Below are positions 56,201-64,000 of a DNA stretch of 64,000 bases, piece by piece. Position numbers and translations under genes: made by a program. Source of the DNA: Liolophura sinensis (lineage: Eukaryota; Mollusca; Polyplacophora; Chitonida; Chitonidae); NCBI RefSeq assembly GCF_032854445.1, contig NC_088307.1, positions 20,596,017 through 20,660,016 on the forward strand, in the 5' to 3' direction. Under the pieces are notes generated by a model. That model was not told the DNA's origin. It did not search any database and was given only the letters and a program-made list of their open reading frames with translations. The stretch's first letter is position 1, and each line of letters opens with the position of its first letter.

Positions 56201-59200
56201 TCTTCTACAAACAGGACAAGAAAATCAGGCCATGCAACCCTTAAAACAGCTTGCTCAGTTCAGAATCAGTAACCCCGTCCAGAGGCCATTTGTTTTCACA
56301 TTTAAGGTACAAAATAATATGTCACCTCATACACCAGAGATACATGTACTGAGCTGAATCAAAAGCTCCCCCTATCCTTTCTGGAAGGGCCATAACTCAG
56401 TTCATGTCTGATTCTAAACTGATGTAGCCTGATTACCCTAAATGGCCATAAATTTCGTCCATGACAAACTTGCCCATTTACCCTGATCCTGAGAGTTCCA
56501 TTGAGTTTAGAAAGGTGTTATGAGGTTTGCTGGGAACATGGGTTGATATTCCACTGGAAAATTTTCAGCACCAAAAATAATATTCTGTGATATTTTTTTT
56601 TGGCCTATGAATATGAACCTTTGTGGATGAAATTTTAGGTCATTTAGGGTAAACAGACTTTTGAACAAGTACAATTTTTAGAGTATCACTCTCATAACAA
56701 TCTTTGTACATATTGACATACACTGTAGACCAAAGGAGAATTAAAGAGGCACATGCACTCTTAACAATAAGTTAACTCTCTCATTTTTCAGAAGATATGT
56801 ACAGTACACCAACATAGACTATATTAAAACTATCACTGTCTCAGTTTTCTACATGGTGAGACAACAGTTGGCTGGATTTAATGCTCTTTATAGCACATAT
56901 TTTGCTTGTAACACAAATTCCCCTTGCTCTTACCATACATAGCCAGTTCCATCAGTACAGTACAAATGGCCTCCACCACTTCCGCGTTATCTTTGTGGAC
57001 ATTATAAGCGCCAACAAGAATGGGGAGTCCGGCCACCTCCTGACTGCGCCGACTCTCATAGGCCAGAACCTTGAAGGCACTCTCCTCTATAAGCACAAAC
57101 CATTACAGAGAGGCTATAACAGACGTTTCCGGCAAATAATCAATAATCACATTACTAAATATATTACATGCATTAACCAAGAATAACTCTTGTTATTGCC
57201 TTACAGTAAATATCACACTTGTGCCTGTTCCATTAATTGTGTTGAAATGATTCTGAAATCTAAAAATTGTTATACAGTGACCCGCATTATAAATTCTAGG
57301 AACTGTAGGCCTATTAACGATTTTGAACAGTTACATGTGCACAGACGAGTCTAGGCTTCCTAAAATAATAATGAAAAACATACTGGATTCGCAGTGAACG
57401 ATTTTTGCCAATATCTCCTCTTTACTAAATGATTGGCTTGTTTACAAGTTACGTGTAGCTCTCTCTGGTCCCAAGCCTTTGATATCATGCTGACACCTCA
57501 GTAATTAAGCTGAAGTTTACAGATTAACAATTCTGATCTTGAAATTCAATTAAAATTCAATTCAGCTGATGATATATGCCCACTACACATACATATTTGT
57601 ACTGTGCAATAGTAAAAAAAGTAAATTTTATACTTAGGAATTGTTTCATCACCTTTTAGGCCACTAATACAGGTGTTTTCTCACTTTTACAACATCTTCA
57701 GTAACAAGCAGGGACAATGAAGGCCAATTTCCACTGCATGCTGCGCCACACGATGCTCGGCAACATCATAAAATACAACACTACTTGTTATGTATAACCA
57801 TTTCCACTGTACGTGGCGCGGCTCCACTGTAGCACAGCATCATTTTGTGCGAGAGCTTTTGTTTCTATTTCCAAGTTGTGCGGTGTCATTTTAAACCAAT
57901 CATTTGCCAGTACAAATCTTTGTCTGCTTGTTGCTATGGCTGGCAGAGGCTGTGGAAATTGGCCTTAAAGCCTCACCATCGAGTTCCACAAAGCTGGCCA
58001 GAGCCAGGCAGCTGTTCTTCACCACTTTGGCGTTGTTGGCGTGGGCGTCTACAGCTCGTACCAACAAGGTCACAGTCTCCAGTTCACCAATATAGCGTAA
58101 GGAGTCATCTGTAAGTACAATGCAAACTTTACACAGGCTTACTGCTATATTTCATGGTCACCTAAAGTTTGCTATATAAAAGTGCACTTTCAGAGGCAAG
58201 TAATGACATTAAAATCATATTTTTGATGACAACATTTAGGTTCTTCTGACATGACAGTAATCAAACTTCACAAAAAAGTAGTCCTATAAGGTGTTACATG
58301 ATTTCTATCTCATCAATAACTACGCCAAATGGCATGTAGTTCCAATGCCCTTCTCAATAAAAGTTTCTTTCGACGAACTCTAGCATAATTGTATCGGTAA
58401 TGTGTTTGTTTTAACACCACTGAAACACCTCTACTTGCCAAAAAGGGAGTTCCAAACAATTTTCACAGCAGGTTTTATTTTAATTTCAGCCATGTCAGAA
58501 TTTAACTTTGTTCTGTCCATGTACACGCACACGAAAATATTAGGGTTACAGAGTTGTCAATGACTGGCTATGATGCATTTCAGGAATAGCACATTTATTC
58601 AAGCATGGCCAAGGCTGGAAGCTTTAACCCAGAAATTCCTATATACGTTGTTAGTCAACAAGGAATGAATATAAGAGAGTTTAAGACAAACCTTCCATGG
58701 AGAGAGAGAGAAGACAAGCTGCTGTAGCTTCCACCACATCTGAACTGTTCATGTGTGTCCTCAGGGTCTGACATACAATCTCTAGCCCAGAGAGATCTGA
58801 TAACCGCTTACTGTTACTCTCTGAAACACAAAACAGGTCTGATAACAGTTTACTGTTACTCTCTGTAACACAGAGCAGGTCTGATAACAGCTTACTATTA
58901 CTCCCTGAAACAAAGAACAGGTCTGATAACAGCTTACTGTTACTCTCTGTAACACAAAGCAGGTCTGATAACAGCTTACTATTACTCTCTGTAACACAAA
59001 GCAGGTCTGATAACAGTTTACTGTTACTCTCTGTAACACAAAGCAGGTCTGATAACAGCTTACTATTACTCCCTGAAACAAAGAACAGGTCTGATAACAG
59101 CTTACTGTTACTCTCTGAAATACAGAATAGGTTTAATAACAGCTTACTGTTAACCTCTGAAAAGCATAGAACAGGTCTGGTAACCACTTAATTTTACTCT

Positions 59201-62200
59201 CTGAATCAAAGAACAGGCCTGACAACTGCTCACTATTATTCTGTGAAACACAAATTGTTCCTGTCAACAGATATATACTGTGAATTTTCGAGAGGTACAC
59301 GATCAAGGTTCTCATACAGATGGGCTGCTACATCTGACTTAGATTGTACAAACTTTCCGTCTACTAGTAAGGTTTTGACAGTTCACAAAGGGCTTACAAT
59401 TGCAAAATTTGTTCATATACGATGTAAAACCTCAAGAATGCAAATTCGTACACACATACAAAAGACTTACCAACAACGGATAAACTCCACAAGGCATTGC
59501 AGCAGGAAGCACATAACTCTGCGTTGTCGCCGAACGACCGGAGAGCAGTCAGTAAATGTTTCACTCCTCCCTGTATCCCTATCATCTCTGCTGCTTTTTC
59601 TGGAAAACAAATTAAAAAAACAATTGCCCCAAATTATTAACCAGAATGAATTCTGTCACTTTTTGTGAAATGTATTTATTTATCTTTTGGTTGGAGTTCT
59701 ATGGCATAAAATTCACTTATATGACAGTCGCCACCATTATAGTGGGAGGAAACCGGGAAGAACACGGAGGGAAACCCACGACCATCCACACATTGCTTGC
59801 AGCCACTCCTGGATGTGTACAACCAGAAAGGAAGCCAGTTTTGGCTTGATGAGAGGCCCCTAGTCATTGTGCTAAACACTAGGCCATGGGGGGCCAGCTC
59901 CACCCCAGCATAAATGTGCTTAGAACACTCATAAAAATATGTATGCACAAGGGCACTGATGCTATCATGATGGTGATGAGCAACGCCATGATCTTACAAA
60001 CTCACCATGTGCAGAGAGCGCCATTAGTAAATCTGAGCCACTCTGCTGTAGTTCTGGACAGTCTGCGTGTGCCTGTAGAATAAACCATAAATTAGGCAAA
60101 ATGTTGTTTTTGGCACAGTTTTTAATTCCTTGAAGAGGATATAAATACCTGAAAATACCTTACCCTAGCTCCAAATTACACTAGCAATCAAATGTTTTCA
60201 TAAAATCTGATGCTTTTTGTTTTTCAAATTTTCAACAAAAGAGTCTGAAATTAGCCAATTGTTAAAAAATTTCCATGCCTGTATATCCAAATCAAAATTC
60301 ACATTTCAATAATTTCAGCAATGCATTGCAGAGTTTTTCTTCATGGCACCAAACATGATAATAATTATATAATAATACATACCTGGATTATTTTAGGTAT
60401 AGCAGATACAATATCTTCAGAGAAAATAATATCACCAGCTTCAGCTGAAATTCAAGAAAATATTTTCTATGTTTTTACACAAATCAATGTTCAAAACACC
60501 TGTACATCAGAAGATAAATGTCACAAGGAATCAAAATGTTGCCAATAAAGTGCGTTTTGAGACGGAAATATGCGATTAAATATTATTTTGGATGCTAAAA
60601 AATTACATGTACATTTTTCCAGAAAGATATCTTCCTACCTCATTAACAAACCTGAGAACTCCTTTTCATGATCAAAAGGGCTCTCAGAATCAGGCAATTG
60701 GAATAAATCAGCCATTTAAAGTAAGTTTTATTACATACATCCGCCTCCTGTCTCCAAATGCAGTAAGGGAGTTTTGAGTTTGAACTCTTTTATCGCTAAA
60801 GGTAAGCAAATGTTCACTTCTTTGAAATGTATAAAAGAACACCAGCAGTATTGTGGTGAGTATAACTTTTGAGGGGAATCTTCATGGGTGTTGATGATAG
60901 GTATTTGGTTACCATGACAACCACGCAACTGGACAAATGTGTTCACCACAAATAAAAACTTCATGCGAAACACATATGGAGTTGTAGCATGAAATCATTT
61001 CTATCTATATAACATATATAAGGAAAACAGTTAGCCGGTTACCATGACAACAGTGAAAATGGACAAATTGTAAGTTGTGACACATCATTATCTGTGTGTC
61101 TACATGTACAGTATGTATCCATCAAGAATTAAAACTCTATGAGGAAAACCGTTGGAGTTATAGCCCGGACACGAAATCATATCTATTTATATAGTATACA
61201 TAGGGAAAATGGCAATCTGGTAGCCATGACAACTGCGCAAATGAACAAATGTGAGTCGCGACACATCATCATCTGTTTATCATGCACCCAACAAAAATGA
61301 AAACTTTACACAGAAAACAGCTGAACTTCTGGCCTGGACACGAAATCATATCTATCTTTATAGAGTATAAAGGGAAACTGGTGATCTGGTGACCATGACA
61401 ACCATGGAAATAAACAAATGTGAGTCGCGACACATCGTCATCTGTATATGTATGTATCCACCAAAATTTACAACTCTGTGTTGAAAACTGTTACAGTTAT
61501 AGCCTGCACACGAATACGGAAGGCCGGATGGACAAAGTTGTTATAACATAATACACTCTGGCTACTGGCGGGAGGGTATAAAAAAGTCCCATTGTACCAT
61601 GTGACCTGTCAGAAATGGTATTTTGGAATACATGTACCTGTACCATAAAATGCGCATATGAAAGAAGTTTCATAAAAGTTACATTGAGTAGACAAACAAT
61701 GGGGAAAATTGTCAGCCTGAAGGTTCCTAAACGTCAGACATTTCTGAAGGAAAGATATATCATTTGTGCCTCTGGAACAAAGCATGACAGACGTTCAGTA
61801 AATTAATGCCATTCTTAACTTAATACTTAACATGATACAGAAGGACTTAATACCTTTAGTAGTATAAGAATTTGATTTTAAAACTGTAAGTTTTCAAAAT
61901 GTTTGAATTGATTGTAACCGTCATGACGAGGCCTGTATATACACCTCCCTCTCATAACAAGGTTCACTACAACATGCCCTTCAATACAACATGGTCAGCA
62001 TTATGTGTTTCCAAATTTTGCACATGTGCAGTTGTTGTTGCACACATCTGTACACTTTCAATAGTTACACTGAAGTAAAGCTTCAGAGTTTGTTAACTCT
62101 TTGCACTCAGAGTCTTTGTTATTGCGTAATTGTTATATAGAAACCACAGAATTATTCATATTAGGTTTACAGTTGACATCCAACATCACACTGTTTTCCC

Positions 62201-62716
62201 ATATGTCATATGTCATTGGATTCCAGTGGCTGTCATCAAATAATTCATTAATAATGCACTTGTCCCTCAACAAAAGGGTTGCAATGCGAAAGAGATGTAT
62301 TGTTACTGTATGGAATGTACGCTAATTCTTCAACCTTTTCGCACATTTGCAATATTCAAACATATTCTGAAGGCATTAGTCTGTGTAAACTAATAAAATT
62401 GTACTTTCTGTGAAGTCTTGAAACTGTCCCATCCAACCAATGTAGTTTTGTCTCCAAAATCAAATAATAAATGTGATACCTGTGATAACAAGCCTGTTGA
62501 AGAGTCCTAAGCCTGCCAGCTGTACGTCTCTCTCCGTCAAGTTGTTCACCATGGCTTCTGTGGTGAGCAGTTTGCTAACGGGGTCCACGCTAATCCGGTC
62601 CTCCATGCTTAGCTCCAGCAGATACTCCAGGCTGTCTCGTACTTTGTCCTTGTTGTTCAGTACAGTCCGTAAGTAGCTCAGCACGGCAGCCACTCCCTGG
62701 CCTCTGGGCATGGGGT
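53250..62716 (-). CDS. STKLD1: STKLD1-like protein, armadillo-like C-terminal part (5' part outside the window)
   Basis: Nine exons: 62480-62716, 60383-60444, 60006-60072, 59471-59599, 58692-58820, 57977-58108, 56934-57086, 54053-54135, 53250-53381. All phases join, giving 373 residues and a stop at 53250. The amino-terminal part, a kinase-like domain in the family, would lie right of 64000. Helical-repeat motifs are RDVQLAGLGLFNRLVIT, NAELCASCCNALWSLSVV, SSDVVEATAACLLSLSME, NAKVVKNSCLALASFVEL and NAEVVEAICTVLMELAMYDE. The block SAFKVLAYES ... LPILVGAYNVHKDNAEVVEA, then MLAEIQKRF, follows human STKLD1 (SgK071) as I remember it (LAAFKVVVQEE, YQLHRDDPEVVENV, EIKERF). STKLD1 is a predicted pseudokinase of unknown function, close to the surfeit genes in human, which supports the call. 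The 58692 donor (GTTTGT) is weak. A minisatellite copies the acceptor of the exon at 58820. Confidence 0.82.
54136..56431. other. Intron of the STKLD1-like gene
   Basis: No exon visible. A C-rich run lies at 55602-55618. The part from about 55795 to 56035 has weak inverted ends (AATCAACTTAGGACTTACCC; TTTGATAAATGCAGCCCCTG) and may be another old MITE. Confidence 0.4.
56432..56652. mobile_element. MITE-like family M3, complete copy
   Basis: TTACCCTAAATGGCCATAAA at the left end and GATGAAATTTTAGGTCATTT plus AGGGTAA at the right end form terminal inverted repeats; about 221 bp. Confidence 0.78.
57087..57976. other. Intron of the STKLD1-like gene
   Basis: Nothing recognised beyond AT-rich sequence and a moderately CG-containing patch at 57730-57840. 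Confidence 0.4.
58821..59265. repeat. 42-bp minisatellite copying the splice acceptor of an STKLD1-like exon
   Basis: About ten units. On the minus strand each carries TTTGTGTTACAG or TTTGTTTCAG, then AGAGTAACAGTAAGCTGTTA and TCAGACCTG. The last one, at 58820-58826, is the real acceptor and first codons of the exon 58692-58820. The unit is 14 codons, and the frame entering the exon stays open through most of the array (168-codon open frame, SNSKLLSDLLCVTE repeats). Confidence 0.94.
59672..59894 (-). mobile_element. Nin-DC-like SINE, old near-full copy
   Basis: Degraded tail TTTATTTATCTTTTGG to head end GGCCATGGGGGGCC; a 73-bp gap separates it from the exon at 59599. Confidence 0.82.
60545..60726. 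mobile_element. MITE-like family M3, truncated copy
   Basis: Internal blocks TATTATTTTGGATGCTAAAA and TCAGAATCAGGCAATTGGAA match the other copies; the left end is degraded. Confidence 0.55.
60770..61805. repeat. Interspersed repeat copy 2, split by a degenerate tandem array
   Basis: The outer parts (GAGTTTGAACTCTTTTATCG at 60775; CCATGTGACCTGTCAGAAAT at 61597) match 13240-13510. Between them, from about 60900 to 61520, are four degenerate units of roughly 130-180 bp carrying ACCATGACAAC, GTGAGTCGCGACACATCATC and GGACACGAAATCATATCTAT. Confidence 0.6.
62321..62470. mobile_element. MITE-like family M1, truncated, next to an STKLD1-like exon
   Basis: GCTAATTCTTCAACCTTTTC through CCAATGTAGTTTTG; it ends within about 10 bp of the donor of the exon 62480-62716. 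Confidence 0.65.
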
Positions 62717-63271
62717 CTGCAGATAAAGGAGCAGCAAAAGTAATAAGAATGGTTGTTTGACTGATTGACTGATCTATAGTGTTAAACGAGTATACAAAGA
62801 TACTGTTCTTGACCTAAAATGTCTAAAATGTTCTGAAAGGTTTAGATAATAGATAATAGGAAACAGGTGAGTTCCAGCACAAAAAGTTATATTTTCTGAC
62901 CTTTATTTACCTCTAAAAATACACTCTTTTGTGGTATATTTTTAGGGCAAATACAGTATTTTGTTTGCACGAAGGCAGTCCGTTTCATGGGTGAAAGAAA
63001 CTTGTGCACCTGGAGACCTTTCCAATGACCTTTCACACGAAACTAACAAACTTTGCCATCAGTGAGTTTTTACCCATCAGTGAGAACAATGTACCGAGGG
63101 GTTTCCACAATATTCTCTGTCCTTGGTTGGGATTCAACAACCTTCTGTGTTAAAGTTACAGTGGGTTGACATACAATACTAATTTACACCTTATGGATAC
63201 GCAGTATTTTAATCTGTACAGTATAAGCCTAATACAACTCTCCCTCATTATAACACGCCTCCTTACAACTT
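62717..63271. other. Non-coding, intron of the STKLD1-like gene
   Basis: A fragment of the SINE-like block (AACTAACAAACTTTGCC) at about 63040-63060; otherwise nothing recognised. Confidence 0.4.
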
Positions 63272-63414
63272 GAGCGGCCATCCGTGGGAAGGCCTTCAGC
63301 AACCTGCGGATGGTCGTGGGTTTCCCCCAGGTTCTGCCCGGTTTCCTCCCATCATAATGCTGGCCGCCGTCGTATAAGTGAAATATTCACACCCATCAAA
63401 CAAATTAAATAAAG
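63272..63414 (+). mobile_element. Nin-DC-like SINE, 3' part
   Basis: GCGGCCATCCGTGGGAAGGC to AATTAAATAAAG; the core is shortened after GTGAAATATTC. Confidence 0.9.
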
Positions 63415-63689
63415 AAAATACATGCGACTCAATACAACACAGTCAACAAATGTGTCCCCCAAATTTTGTTCAGAAGTTTCATTGAAGAAACCTTCAGATG
63501 TTGCATATTCTTTGCGGTTAGAGTCTTTTGTTATCATGTAATTTTAGGTCATTAAGGTCTGAGTTAATTAGCTTTCAATTACCATTCAGCACAACGTGTC
63601 TCTTCCCATGTAATATACGCCACGTGCGATTAGTGGCTGTAGAACTTCATATAACAGCCACAGCTTATAACAATGCAGGCAGATACTCC

Positions 63690-64000
63690 CAATAGAACAA
63701 AGCTGTGATGGGGGAGAGATGTATTGTTCCACAAGAACAAAGCTGTGATGAGGGAGTGATGTATTGTTCCACAGGAACAAAGTTGTGATGAGGGAGAGAT
63801 GTATTGTTCCACAAGAACAAAGCTGTGATGAGGGAGTGATGTATTGTTCCACAAGAACAAAGTTGTGATGAGGGAAAGATGTATTGTTCCACAAGAACAA
63901 AGTTGTGATGAGGGAGAGATGTATTGTTCCGTAAGAACAAAGTTGTGATGAGGGAGAGATGTATTGTTCCGTAAGAACAAAGTTGTGATGAGGGAGAGAT
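63690..64000. repeat. 40-bp minisatellite running off the window
   Basis: About eight units of GATGAGGGAGAGATGTATTG plus TTCCACAAGAACAAAGTTGT. The array continues past 64000, so its full size is unknown. Overlapping minus-strand frames of about 90-116 codons are products of the repeat. Confidence 0.95.

Noticed and set aside
63586-63980. Three overlapping minus-strand frames (LFLWNNTSLPHH repeats)
   Set aside because: All come from the 40-bp minisatellite, whose three phases are open.
1-64000. Retroviral, LTR or Polinton-like remnants
   Set aside because: No reverse transcriptase, integrase, capsid, envelope or long terminal repeats could be recognised; all interspersed elements seen are SINE- or MITE-like or unclassified.

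Overview
This is a 64-kb piece of animal nuclear DNA: AT-rich, with short spliced exons in long introns and dense interspersed and tandem repeats. The gene set (TMCO1, RPL7A, MED22, STKLD1, a CRYZ-type oxidoreductase) is bilaterian. The dominant repeat is a tRNA-derived SINE whose 3' end reads TATAAGTGAAATATTCTTGA...GTAAAACACCAATC, followed by AAATA repeats. This resembles the deeply conserved Nin-DC-type SINE core. A second SINE family ending TTAAGTACGACGTTAAACC resembles elements I associate with molluscs. A marine lophotrochozoan, most likely a mollusc, is my best guess; a brachiopod or phoronid is not excluded.

Layout. Positions 1-1.45 kb (minus) hold the first coding exon of a CRYZ-type quinone oxidoreductase that continues off the left edge. 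From 12.9 to 24.9 kb (minus) lies a stand-alone FERM-like protein gene, most like the FERM module of SNX17/SNX31 but without a PX domain. Its introns are filled with different minisatellites. It stands head to head with TMCO1 (25.7-32.5 kb, plus), the ER calcium-load-activated channel, which is complete in seven exons (183 aa). RPL7A (36.1-44.9 kb, minus, 266 aa) is complete and carries four intronic box C/D snoRNA candidates: two U36-type, one U24 and one U24-like. It shares a short divergent promoter with MED22 (45.3-48.1 kb, plus, 140 aa). From 53.2 kb to the right edge (minus) are the last nine exons of an STKLD1-like gene with an armadillo-like C-terminus.

RPL7A and MED22 are the Surf3/Surf5 pair of the vertebrate surfeit locus, and STKLD1 lies close to that locus in human. 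This window therefore seems to preserve an old piece of the surfeit neighbourhood, including intronic U24/U36 hosting.

The oddest feature is a repeated pattern of minisatellites seeded on exon-intron borders. In the FERM-like gene, TMCO1 and the STKLD1-like gene, a unit containing the exon edge and its splice site has been amplified many times. In two of these the unit length is a multiple of three and the reading frame stays open. Other observations are a copy of the TMCO1 terminal exon inside an RPL7A intron, a minisatellite built from SINE sequence, an array of hairpins, three MITE-like families with terminal inverted repeats, and an isolated near-perfect 40-bp-arm hairpin.

I saw no retroviral or LTR element, no Polinton-like gene, no genuine tRNA or rRNA gene and no CRISPR array. 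Exon borders were read by eye from splice signals, reading phase and remembered protein families; no search was run.
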